From: Euphrasia confusa
Taxonomy: Eukaryota; Streptophyta; Magnoliopsida; Lamiales; Orobanchaceae
Length of the DNA stretch: 64,000 nucleotides
Direction: 5' to 3'
NCBI GenBank assembly: GCA_954870475.1
Contig: OX940969.1
Span: 25,500,073 to 25,564,072, forward strand
The translations under genes were made by a program, and so were the position numbers. Each line of letters begins with the position of its first letter. The stretch's first letter is position 1. Under the pieces are notes generated by a model, which saw nothing but the letters and a program-made list of their open reading frames with translations, was not told where the DNA came from and made no database searches. Of the stretch, positions 34,001-43,928 are shown piece by piece.

Positions 34001-35141
34001 TGTAAGGATAAATATGTTTGGGCATTACAATGCCTTAAATGTACCTAGGCAGAAGTTGTTTTGCTAACATATTTATTTGTTTTATTCTTTCTTCACAATT
34101 TAAACTGTTGTAATCACTTGTCATATTGGTGATTTGATTTAGCATAGTTCATTAGTTGGAACGTGCTTGAAAAACAATCAACATAGAAGGTTTCTGCCGC
34201 AGCACAGCCAGGCAGTGTTATGCCGCAAGCAGTGCAAGGCTTGGACAAGAGGTTGAGTTCAGAGAATCAAGTGAAGCATGATATAAGGGCAAGGGAATGC
34301 TGAAGTCCAGATAGTATGGAAGGCAGTGCAGTGTGGCAGTGAATTCCAGAAGAACTTCAGAAGGCATCCTGCGGCAGCAGTCAAAGCAGCCTGCCCTGGT
34401 TTCTCTCAACCGCTTGTTGACCTAGCAAAAAGAGGAAATCAGTTGGAGACTCTCACCTATAAATAGAGGACGACCCAGCTGCATTTACTTAACACTCATA
34501 CAACATCTTTACACCTCCAGAAACACATTTCCTCTCTAGATCGATCATCACGCCTTTAGTGCCGCGACTTCACTTGTGAAGTTCGTCGAGCCATATGTTC
34601 TCTCGTCTCTAAGAGAGTTCTTTTGTAGTGCTGATGATCGTGACTTTAGAATAGGTGTTATCCAGTAGCTAGGTTTCATTTGTTGTTGATTGTTCATACT
34701 CTTCGGATACGATAAACACCGAGGCATACATGTGTATAGCCTTAGGTAAAATCATTTGTAAATCCAAGAGTATTCCTTTTGTAAAGACTCGTTTCTTTAA
34801 TAAAGTTTCTGGCCGTAAGGCCGTTTCGTATGTGTATAATTTAAATACACATACAAATATTTAAATTCGTGTTCTTTACTTTTTCGTACGTGTGTGTGTG
34901 TTCGTTCGAAGTGATTTATTTTTATTAATTCCGCTGCTATTCATATACATATATCATATATAATTTTATCACTTAAACAATCTGATTAATCTGGATAAAA
35001 TACTTAAATCAAGTAAATCACGTAAAACGAACGATTTTTCTGTACAAGGCATCGTGCTGCGGCATACGCTGTTCTGCCGCAGAACACTGCCTTGTCTAGG
35101 CAGCGCATTTCACTGCGTTTATTTACTGCCTACGATTTTCA
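34001..35141 (+). repeat. 3' LTR of the Sirevirus
   Basis: 1,141 bases, identical in length to the 5' LTR and differing at one position that I could find (G at 34,336). Followed by the AAAAT target duplication and the resumed hAT coding sequence. Confidence 0.97.
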
Positions 35142-36969
35142 AAAATAATAACTACATGGTGTTAACTGCTCATTTCATTGATTCCAACTGGAAAATGCAC
35201 AAAAGGGTGTTAAATTTATGTGTTATTACCAACCATCAAGGGATTACCATAGCTAATTTAATAGAGCAGTGTTTAAGTGATTAGGGAATTGACAAGATTT
35301 TGACTGTCACAGTAGACAATGCATCGGCTAATAAGGTAGCTTTGACACACTTAGCTGAGAAAATAAATGATTGTCCTAATTCACATGTTATTTTGGAGGG
35401 AAAACACATGCACATGAGATGTGTGGCACACATTACAAACTTAATTGTTGGGAGTGGGCTGAAAAAACTGAACTCTACCATCCTAACAATTAGAAATGCG
35501 GTAAAATTTGTCAGGAGTTCCCCATCAAGGTTGGATCTTTTCAAAAAAGTTGTGGCAAGGGAAAAAATAAAATTTAAGGGGTTAGTATGTTTGGATGTGC
35601 CAACAAGATGGAATTCAACATATTCTATGTTAGACTCTGCCTTGAAATTGAAAAGGGCATTCAAAAGAATGGAACAAGAAGTTGATAGTCCATATCTAGC
35701 ATATTTTAATGAGGCAGAAGAGGAGTTTGATGAGGATGGAAATATGATTGTCCAGAAAAATGATAAGAAAAAAGTTGGTCCACCTAAAGATGCTGATTGG
35801 GATTCATGTGAATCTTTTGTGAGTTTTCTTCAAGTTTTTTATGAAGTAACCCTTAGGGTTAGTGCCTCCCAACACCCAACCATTCACACATCATTTCATG
35901 ATATTGTTCACATGGAAGAAATCATGGACAACTTTTTTATAGGTGACCATCAATCTGAAACTAAGAAGTTGATGTGTGGTGTTTCTTATGAAGACCAAGT
36001 ATAACAAATACTTTGGAAAATTGAAGGATGTGAACCCTTTAATTTTTCTAGGAATTGTGATGGATCCTAGGTTTAAATTGAAGCATGTCTCCCAATTATT
36101 GAGTGAGCAATTGATGTGGTCTGAAAATGAGGTAAAAGCTAAAGAATCTGAGATCAAAGGATTTATGTTTGATTTGTATGAAGTGTATGGCGCAAAGGTG
36201 GATAAAAATATGAAGAAGAGAAGTAGTTTAGATGCAGTGTGCAGCAGCAACAATGTGAAAAAGCAAAAAGTTAAAGAGAATGATGCAAGTGGATCTAGCA
36301 ACAACAACAGTAGAGTGAGCACTGGGATGAAATATGTTGTTAGTTGGACAAAACATGTGATAGAAACTGACGAGGCAGTTATTCAACATGAGATTGATAG
36401 ATTTCTACAAGATCCAGTGTTGGCTATTAGGGATCAAGGTGATGACCTAGCTAATGAGGAGTTTATGGAGAGTTACAAATCTTTTGATATATTGTAATGG
36501 TGGAAAAATGCAGCCTCTCAGTATCATGTTCTCTGTTCTCTCTGTAATTGCCAAAGATGTCTTTGCCATTCAAGTTTCAACATTAGCTTCTGAGAGTCAC
36601 TACTAAAAAAAGTGGATTAGATATCACTTCAAAGAAATCAGTCACTGATTCAACTGATTTCTATGACACCAATGATATCAGTCGCAGAAATAATGATACA
36701 TTTGATATCAACGAAATCTGTGTTTTAGTAAACCGATTACTATGACTTCGTTTTTTAAATGTTGTTTTACTTACTGATCGGTGATAATAAGAAAACCGAT
36801 TTCTTTGTGAGTCGTAATTTTTTACGAAAATTTACTTTATGAAAATAAAAAAATAAACTCACTTGTCCTTTCACAAACCTTAAAAAAGAATACTTACAGT
36901 ACATCTTATTTATCGATAGTATTCATTTCAATAATTCAATTCCCTCTTTTCTCACACACAAACCCTACC

Positions 36970-37333
36970 TCAAACAAAACACCTCCGTGGCTTCGACCTT
37001 CTTCGAAAATCAACCGCAGCTGCGACGTCGCCGAAGCAAGAGTTCTTACCACTACCGGAGTCGAAGAAGGCTCCCCGTCAGTGTTTCCCCGTCGAAATCA
37101 CATCTCACTTCCGCCGTCGACCCCAATCCTCACTCTGGCACCGGTATCCACCAGGAACACCACGACCACCGCCTACAACATCTAACCCCCTCCCCGACCT
37201 TGCTCCTGGAGTAGCAGCACCAGCCGACGCGCCCGACGACCCAGTGCCTCCGGCGACTCCTTTCCTTGCCGAGTCACGGCGCCTCCGCGTCTTCTCTTCC
37301 GTCCCAGAGCCACCGTCGCCGGCTTCCGAAGGT
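36970..37333 (+). other. captured GC-rich exon-like block
   Basis: Strongly GC-rich against an AT-rich background, ending in a donor (CCGAAG then GTAAAT) at about 37,333. The last 120 bases are open as APADAPDDPVPPATPFLAES with further Pro/Ser codons to the donor. It looks like a signal/transit or low-complexity first exon joined to the next block, but the source gene is not recognised. Confidence 0.45.
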
Positions 37334-37500
37334 AAATGGTTGAATTGAATTGAAATTGATGGATTTGAAATTAGGGTAAATCAATTTGGGGTTGAATCTG
37401 GAATTTTGTTTGATGTATATCAACTACGTTTATATCAACTACGTACAGGTCATGAATTTCATTTTTTGAAATGGGTTCTTAATTTTTTTATTTTGATTTA

Positions 37501-37617
37501 ATTGATGATGAAAGTGAGGATGCTGCCAAGGATTCTTTGTTGTATGTTTACAATCATGCTCCTACTGGGTTTTCTTCTAAGTTGACTCCTGATCAGGTTC
37601 AGCAGATCTCAATTGAG
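37501..37617 (+). pseudogene. captured exon of a subtilisin propeptide/inhibitor I9-like protein
   Basis: The plus-strand frame reads SEDAAKDSLLYVYNHAPTGF followed by SSKLTPDQVQQIS. This is the central part of the inhibitor I9 fold shared by subtilisin-like protease prodomains and stand-alone plant propeptide inhibitors (pattern AAK..L.Y.Y..A..GFSAKLTP.QV..IS). No catalytic protease domain follows, which favours the short stand-alone inhibitor type as donor. It lies inside the CACTA element, so it is probably a transduplicated host fragment. Confidence 0.65.
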
Positions 37618-38969
37618 TTTTCCTTCTTTTCATTTTATTTTAATTCCATTCCAGTAATGACAAAAAACCATATTCGTATTCTCTAAAGTTTTCGGCATAT
37701 CATTATAAATTCAGGGGATTAATACAAACAGGCAGTTCTCACATCGACTTGTTATGGTTGAAGTGGACAAGAAATTGTGCGAGTTATGCATTTTAGTGTC
37801 AACCATAATCTATGAACATTCCATAAAGCAGTGTCACTATCATCATCTAGGCACGGTTTGATGATCACTAACTTACTTGAAAACCCGAATAAAAATTAAC
37901 ATTGAATTATTTATTTTGCAGTGATTTCTTCTTTGGCAGACATTATATGATTAACTTCGAGATCATCATGGTGATAATTGGTTTATATCAGTCACCATTG
38001 CGGTCACCATTGCCCAGCTTTCAGAAACTGTATATGTATCAGGTAATAACTTCACATCTACTTTTTTCTTGAAGATTAAGTTGTTAGCTTGTTAGTTATT
38101 TCTTTTTTTTTTTTTTTTTTTGTTTAATTGTTCTTACTTTTATCTATCTCTTCAGAGGTATCCATTGGTAATTATACTTTTGCTATGCAGGTCAAAGAAA
38201 CCATGCTTCCTTTAAAGTGCTTCTGGTTGGATTTGTCGTAGTTGAGGCATCTTTTGCCGCTTGTGCTTCTCAATGTGAGTTCATGTCAGCTCAATTTCAC
38301 TTTGACCTTTTGCAATACAGTATTACAGTCATACAGAACATTGACCTTTTTAATTTCGTTTTACTTGAGATCTCTATAAATCTTATCAACAGTAGAGTTC
38401 TTTAAGAATTTAGTCGGCGGCATAGAACATACTTTGTTACATCTACATGTTTAAACCACTTGCAGTGTTATCCATAAGTAGATGAAGGAAAAGTTTTGTT
38501 ATAGAAATGTTGTTTATGCCAATTACGCGTTCACTTTAGGAAGCAGTACAATTTTTGTGTTAGTATATATTCGAAACTATATAGTTTGGGTTGACTACCT
38601 ATTTAACCTAATCTTCTATTTCTTGCTAGAATGTTTGTTGCAACCGTGAAGAGATTGTGCGTGTTGAAAACCTCAGAATCTTCATTGAAAAGATTGTCAT
38701 TACATCTACATTGTCTCTTGAGTTGTCTTTGATCTCCTTATCATAAAATAAACGAATGCGGATTAATTAGTATTGGAGTCTACCTGATTTTGCATCATTC
38801 AAATTTCTATTAATTTGAATGTAGGGCACTGAACTATGCAATCTAATCTATTAATTAGTATGCTTGCTACTAAAAAATTATCTTGTACTTGACATACAAA
38901 AATATTCTCCATGGTGTAGCTGACCACAAGTTGAATCTATAATATTCTAATCAACCCAAGGTCTTTATT

Positions 38970-39101
38970 CACAGGTGGCTCCAAATACGCTTCAAAGAAA
39001 GAAGAGGAAATTCTTAAGGACATTCTCGGCTATGACAAAATGTTGTCTCCAGAAAACACCGCCGCATCATCTTCTTGCATTCATTCTAACTACTTCACTT
39101 G
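38970..39101 (+). other. captured exon-like block ending in a stop
   Basis: Preceded by an acceptor-like TTTATTCACAG, it reads GGSKYASKKEEEILKDILGY and then DKMLSPENTAASSS and ends in TGA at about 39,101. It may be the last exon of a captured gene. The family is not recognised, and it does not look like part of the I9 protein. Confidence 0.35.
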
Positions 39102-40329
39102 AAGATGGAGATTTTGTTAGAAATATATCTCTCGACTAGCTACAATAATGAATGTTTTGATTTTAGATAGTGATTATACTCTAGCTACAATATTTTGTAT
39201 GAATGTTTCATGTATGTTAAGCATTTTTATGGTATTTGATGGTTTTATAAATTTTTGTAATTTTAATATTAAAATATTGATTATATAGGACAATATTACC
39301 GTAATTATACTACGGTTAAATCTCTCTATAGAAATCGGTTTTTGAAATAAAAGTGATTATGTAGTACTATATAGTTATCGGTTCTAAGCTAAATAACAGA
39401 TATTAAAAAAGGTGTTAGATATCAGTTAGTTTTGTGGGTTAGTACCGGAAATCAACCGATTTCTATGAACCCAAAAGAAATCGGTTGGAAAATAAAAACT
39501 GATTTCTAAAATGTACATAGAAATCGGTTAATCACCGATGTCTATAGTTGCAGACTATAGATATCGGCTCCATCAACATCAGTGCGAATACCTCATAGAA
39601 ATCGGTGAATCACCGATTTCTAATGTAATATTTTTACTAGTGAGTTCATTTAACACAGGAGGAAGGGTTATCGACTCATTTAGGAGTTCATTAACTCCTA
39701 AGTCAGTAGAGGCCTTGATTTGCATGCAAAGTTGGTTAAAAGGTGATGACATAATCATGGACTTTGAAGATGAACCTTCGATAGAAGAGTTGGAATTCTA
39801 TGAAAACATTGAAAAAGGTATTATTTTTAACTTATTGCAATATTGAATTAAAAAATTATTGTGTTTACAAGTTGCATTGGCCATTGATACATGTTTATGA
39901 ATTGATTAAATTCTGAGTTCATTGTATTTTTTACTTTATGTAGAATTGTTCTATGCACAAATGGCTGGAGATGGGGATCAAGATGAAGCAAATGAGTACG
40001 TGAGAGAGGATGAAGAGGATTGAAAGTTGCATTGAACATTGAATGTTGTTTTAAAGTTTTTTAAATTTCTGGATTTTTTTTAATTTGTTTAAACATTTAG
40101 ATGTCTTTTTAGTTGGTTTAAAGTTTAAACTTCGAGATGTTTTTATTTTATTTTTTAGTTGGTTTATTTCTTTATGATGTTTCGAATAACATTGTCCCGA
40201 ATTGGTCCCGAACCGATCCTGAATAATACCATGTTCAATTGAGACTATAGTCTAAAACGGACCGATCCCGAACCGATATATATAACCGGGACTTGGAAAT
40301 CCCGGACCGTGTCCACCCCTAATATTATT

Positions 40330-41386
40330 AATTTTTAAAATATATAAAATTGTGTCATCATTTAATTGATATTTCGAAGTGACCCATCTTAATAAGTCAT
40401 TGGGTTGACTCAAGCCCAACTTATTCTAGTATCTTTGGGCCACAATTCTGTCAAAATAAAAAAGGCTCCTATCGACCCAATATCATATGCATGTTCAAAT
40501 CGACAACCTATCATGATATTTTTCCCTTGAAAAAAATAATACTTACAAAACAAACAAATACACCTTCTATTATATTGTACTTACATGGTATAAAATCTAT
40601 TTACAGTCCATAAGTTTTAGAAATATTAAAAAAAAAAGGGAGTATTATTTATAAAATTACATTTAATAACTCATAATATAAATTTTAAACAAATTATTAT
40701 TCATTATATTTTCATTTTTTATTAATTAAAGTATAATATGCATGTTATTAACTACCCATAATTAATATAAATTATCATTAATTTATAATAAATTAATCAA
40801 CTAACCACTTATTTATAATTAGGAAAAACTATTTCACTTAATTTTAATAAAACTTAAGAAATTACTCTATATCCAAAAAATCTCCCTAAATTTTATATCA
40901 ATTTAATAACTTTGTATTTAGAAATAGCATATGTTGTTACGGGATAAAATTAATTTTATAAATCTGAAGTTTATTTATAAGAAAAATAAAATATACATTA
41001 AATATAATTAAAAATTCCATATGAAAAGTTGAAGCCTTGACACAAAGGCTATACCAGAATACCGTATACAGGACAGTCGTAAGTCGTAACGTTGAGATAC
41101 AGAAAAATACAATAAAAATGTTGCTCACTTTCCCAAATTTTAAAATTAGGTCACGTGGGTCTGAGCTGGACCCTACCCGACAAAATATACATACTGCTAA
41201 ATCTCAGACCAAACCAAAGCCATGCTCGTGCCTGCCGAAATTACTTTAATACCCTCCATATGTCCATCTTATCTTGGAATTGAAATCAGCCCCCACACTA
41301 AAAGGGCATCTTCTTTGCTCATTTCTTAAGACAACAAGATCAAACCAACAAACAAAGGAGCACCTAATTTTGTGTGCAAGCAACTT
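40330..41386. other. AT-rich intergenic
   Basis: No gene supported between the hAT right end and the duplications near 41.4 kb. Confidence 0.5.
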
Positions 41387-41603
41387 ATTTTACATATTAG
41401 GATTTAGAGTAATACCTAAATGTAATTTTTTTAATAATTAAAATGAAAAAATTATAATATTTATTTCTTTTTTTTATTTGTATAAACTATTGTGAATACA
41501 TACCTAAAAAAAAGTGTTGTAAATTTTTGTGAGAGAGGGAGTAATTTCTAAGTTTTACATATTAGGATTTAGAATAATACCTAAATGTAATTTTTTAATA
41601 ATT
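41387..41603. repeat. direct repeats of a ~55-bp segment
   Basis: TTTTACATATTAGGATTTAG...AATACCTAAATGTAATTTTT occurs at about 41,387 and again at about 41,552, 165 bp apart. Confidence 0.85.
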
Positions 41604-41667
41604 ATTTAATAATCAAACATAAAAATTATTCGTTCTTTTTATTTTTATTTTTTTTATATATGTCAAT

Positions 41668-41740
41668 TACAATGTCTTGGGTTCGAACCTAAGACATTTG
41701 ATCTTCAATTCGAGCGCTCAACCAACTGAGCTAACAACCT
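41668..41740 (-). tRNA. tRNA-Phe(GAA)-like sequence, probably pseudogene or SINE head
   Basis: On the minus strand it reads GGTTGTTAGCTCAGTTGGTT with an A-box. The anticodon region ATTGAAGATC has GAA in the position of tRNA-Phe, and a B-box GGTTCGAACCC follows. The acceptor stem does not pair well and the T-stem has a mismatch, so a functional tRNA is unlikely. A T-rich run to the left (A-rich on the minus strand) could be a SINE tail. Confidence 0.5.
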
Positions 41741-41822
41741 TTGACAAATTACTCTTTCTCTCTCACAAAAGTTTGCAACAATTTCTTTTTTGAGGTGTAT
41801 CACAATAGACAATAGTTGATAC

Positions 41823-42062
41823 TTCTTCTCTCCCACACTAATGAGCTTAAGTGGTCGATATTGATTTTTTTTGTTCGTCTTACATATGATAAATATTGTA
41901 CAAAAATTATGAAAAAATTACTAAAATAAAATTTAACTTACTATTAAATTTTATTTTAGTAATTTTTTCAAAATTTTTGTATACTATTTATTATATGTAT
42001 TGGACGGACAAAAAAAAATCAATATTGACCACCTATGCCCATTAGTGCATTAGTGTGAGACA
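41823..42062. mobile_element. Stowaway-like MITE, copy 2
   Basis: A foldback with ends TCTCCCACACTAATG / TCTCACACTAATG (inverted). It has the same inner arms as the copies at 17,582 and 61,814 (TATGATAAATATTGTACAAA and the reverse around AAATTTTATTTTAGTAA). The terminal TA pair is not clear here. Confidence 0.7.
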
Positions 42063-42094
42063 GATCAAAAAAAGAAAATAAATATTATAACCTT

Positions 42095-42250
42095 TTCACT
42101 TTAAAATATTATTTTTACTCTTACTTTATCCACCTACTTTTTAAACTCTACTCACAACTAATTTATTTTTCAATTTAAAAATACATGTTGACTCTTTACT
42201 TTTTAATTAAAAATTAAAAAAAATATTATTATTCTTAATTTTCATCCAAA
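42095..42250. repeat. AT-rich dispersed repeat, inverted copy 3
   Basis: The reverse complement carries the ACTCACAA / GAGTAAAGTTTAAAAAGTA and CTTAATTTTC words of the copies at 4,853 and 19,793. Boundaries are approximate. Confidence 0.4.
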
Positions 42251-42329
42251 CAAAAGTATTGTATCTTTTATAAACTAGAGAGAGTAAGACATTTTTAAAT
42301 GAATACTAAAAAAATAATTGAAACATTTT

Positions 42330-42700
42330 GTGCACTTGGATTAATTCTTATATGACACAAGGGCATTATCTATATACCATAACACATGAGACAAGTGTTT
42401 TGTGTTTAATTTTTTAATTGTTTTTTATGATATAAAAATTAAACATGAAATACGTGTCTCATGTATTGTGATATTGAAGTAGTGCTCTTAGGGAATACTA
42501 GAATTAACCACTGGATTGAAGTTAGAATTATATGGCCTAAGCGCATTACCTAATAGCACAACACATGGGACAAGTATCCATGTTTGACTTTTTAATTGTT
42601 TTTATATTAAAAATTAAACATTGAACACTTATCTCATGTCTTGTGATATTGAAGTAGTGCCCTTAGAAGCATGTAAGAATTAACCGTGAAGTGGAGTTAG
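42330..42700. repeat. tandem pair of ~190-bp foldback units
   Basis: Both units share ATTATATG, CATGAGACAAGT and GATATTGAAGTAGTGC blocks and an inner inverted repeat (ACACATGAGACAAG against the reverse of CGTGTCTCATGT). They look like a duplicated MITE. No coding frame. Confidence 0.7.
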
Positions 42701-43928
42701 TATTATATGTGTACTAGAGTCAGTTGGAAATTGTTGTATAATATTTTATTGTTATATACTCCATAAATAATGTAGAATGATTAACTTCAATTTAAATGCA
42801 TAAATTGATTTAGGAGCATGGCCAATGCATGCATACTTACATACATACATGAGCTTCACTATGTCCTTGCATAATCTCAATTGATATTCCCCAACTACTT
42901 CACTTTGGCATATTCCAAGTGGGGTTACAACCATTACTATTATTGATTCTAAAATCTTTTACTCCAACATTGAAAGTAAATGTATGTATGTATGTAATGT
43001 AAGGCCCAAATATATTTTAATGTGCATTTATTGAGTTTGGACTTAGACTGAATTGATGGAACATGACTAAGATGACAATCATGACGTGCTTGCGATCGAT
43101 CCCCAATTCAAATCATCCTATTTTATTTTCTTTTAATAAATGGAGTGTACTTAAAGTTATAGATGATGATTCGTGTGCTAATTACGGTCCTTATAATTAT
43201 TAAACTAGAACATCCTTTCATGTAATTATACACCTACAAAAGATTGAAATAATAATTTTAATCAATTAATTTCACACCACCTTAAATTTTAATACCATTG
43301 GTATCAAACGATCAATTTCTCGTAAGATGACGCGAAATATTAATTGCAACATTAAAGATGAAAGAGGTTGAGATATGAGATTTTTCTACTTGTGGATTTA
43401 CATAGTCAACGGGCATACATAATTGAGACCAAGACTTACTAATTTTAATTACGAGCATCAAAATCACTTTCCATTTATGGAGCCGAGGGCCTCACAGTGA
43501 GTGAGGTGCCCTACTCTTAGTTTATTTCCCCAATTAAAATTTACCAGTTCCCCAAAATACCCCGTATTATTACTTGTTCAATCGAATTAAGTGCATCGTT
43601 TTAAGGGCATTTTGGTAATTCTACGTTAGCTTAATTAGATACGTCGTCGTCCGTTGGTTGAACTAATTCGTCTCTTTCTCTCACACACAGTGACGCAGAT
43701 GGCCCTATTAATTACTATACATTAATTTTTTAAATTCCTTTTCCCAAGTAACAATCCCAGCTGCTGCTTGCTTGCTTGGGTTTCCATTTTAGCAGCTCCT
43801 CCGCACTTTCTCTCTCTCTAAGATTTTGTCTTTGTGTTTTTTACTTTCCAAGAAAGATGCTTGTAGCGAGCTCACCCTTTCTTTCCGTGGGGATGAGCGC
43901 ATAGAATAAATCTTCCCTTTTCGTGAAA
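42701..43928. other. upstream region of the GRF gene
   Basis: AT-rich until about 43.6 kb. The last 250 bases carry CT-rich leader-like sequence (TTTCTCTCTCTCTAAG at about 43,806). No TATA box is convincingly placed. Confidence 0.45.

Larger units (their letters stand above)
23780..35141 (+). mobile_element. Sirevirus-type Ty1/copia retrotransposon, 11.4 kb, recent
   Basis: Two 1,141-bp LTRs flank gag, pol and a third reading frame, with TSD AAAAT (23,775-23,779 and 35,142-35,146) inside the hAT transposase. The primer site matches the initiator-Met type. Several GGGGGAG polypurine tracts precede the 3' LTR. The large size, long LTRs, a second zinc knuckle at the start of pol, a frame in the env-like position and repeated polypurine tracts are characters of the Sirevirus lineage. 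LTRs differ at one position that I could find (A at 24,115, G at 34,336), so insertion is recent. Two in-frame stops (26,418 and 31,835) interrupt otherwise open frames. Confidence 0.95.
36598..39642. mobile_element. non-autonomous CACTA element with captured host sequence, 3.0 kb
   Basis: Begins CACTACTAAAAAAAGTGG and ends TATTTTTACTAGTG. The 3-bp duplication AGT flanks it (36,595-36,597 and 39,643-39,645) within the hAT transposase. Subterminal repeats are AGAAATCGGTT / AATCACCGATTTCT in both orientations at 36,620-36,820 and 39,330-39,625, a different word from the 8.8 kb CACTA element. There is no transposase. The interior contains exon-like host sequence (36,970-37,333, 37,501-37,617, 38,970-39,101). 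Confidence 0.93.
23024..40023 (+). pseudogene. hAT transposase, broken
   Basis: Coding segments are 23,024-23,779, 35,147-36,597, 39,646-39,817 and a last exon 39,944-40,023 after a GTATTA...TGTAG intron. The N-terminus has a BED-like zinc finger (CKYCPKGKGDF, then HIPKGCKW near residue 140). The catalytic domain follows with TTDTWTS, VDNASANK and DVPTRWNSTYSML, and then the C-terminal dimerisation region (STLASES, GGRVIDSFRSSLTP). Besides the two element insertions it has lesions: TAG at 35,282-35,284 where a Trp codon is expected, an extra base near 35,985, TAA at 36,494-36,496, and a 7-bp tandem duplication GTTCTCT at 36,528-36,541 that shifts the frame. The product cannot be functional. 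The family assignment is firm. Confidence 0.92.
22628..40321 (+). mobile_element. hAT (Ac-like) transposon, 17.7 kb as it stands, about 3.3 kb without insertions
   Basis: The left end is TAGGGGTTGGCAAATATCCC and the right end, inverted, is TAGGGGTGGACACGGTCC. The perfect 8-bp duplication ATATTATT flanks it (22,620-22,627 and 40,322-40,329). Subterminal zones are filled with CCCGAACCG / CCCGATCCCG words (22,640-22,825 and 40,190-40,310). The transposase is split by a Sirevirus-type retrotransposon (23,780-35,141) and a CACTA element (36,598-39,642). Because both secondary insertions carry their own TSDs, the order of events is clear: the hAT was there first. Confidence 0.96.

Noticed and set aside
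41668..41740. Functional tRNA-Phe gene
   Set aside because: Acceptor stem pairing is poor and the T-stem is imperfect; it reads as a relic.
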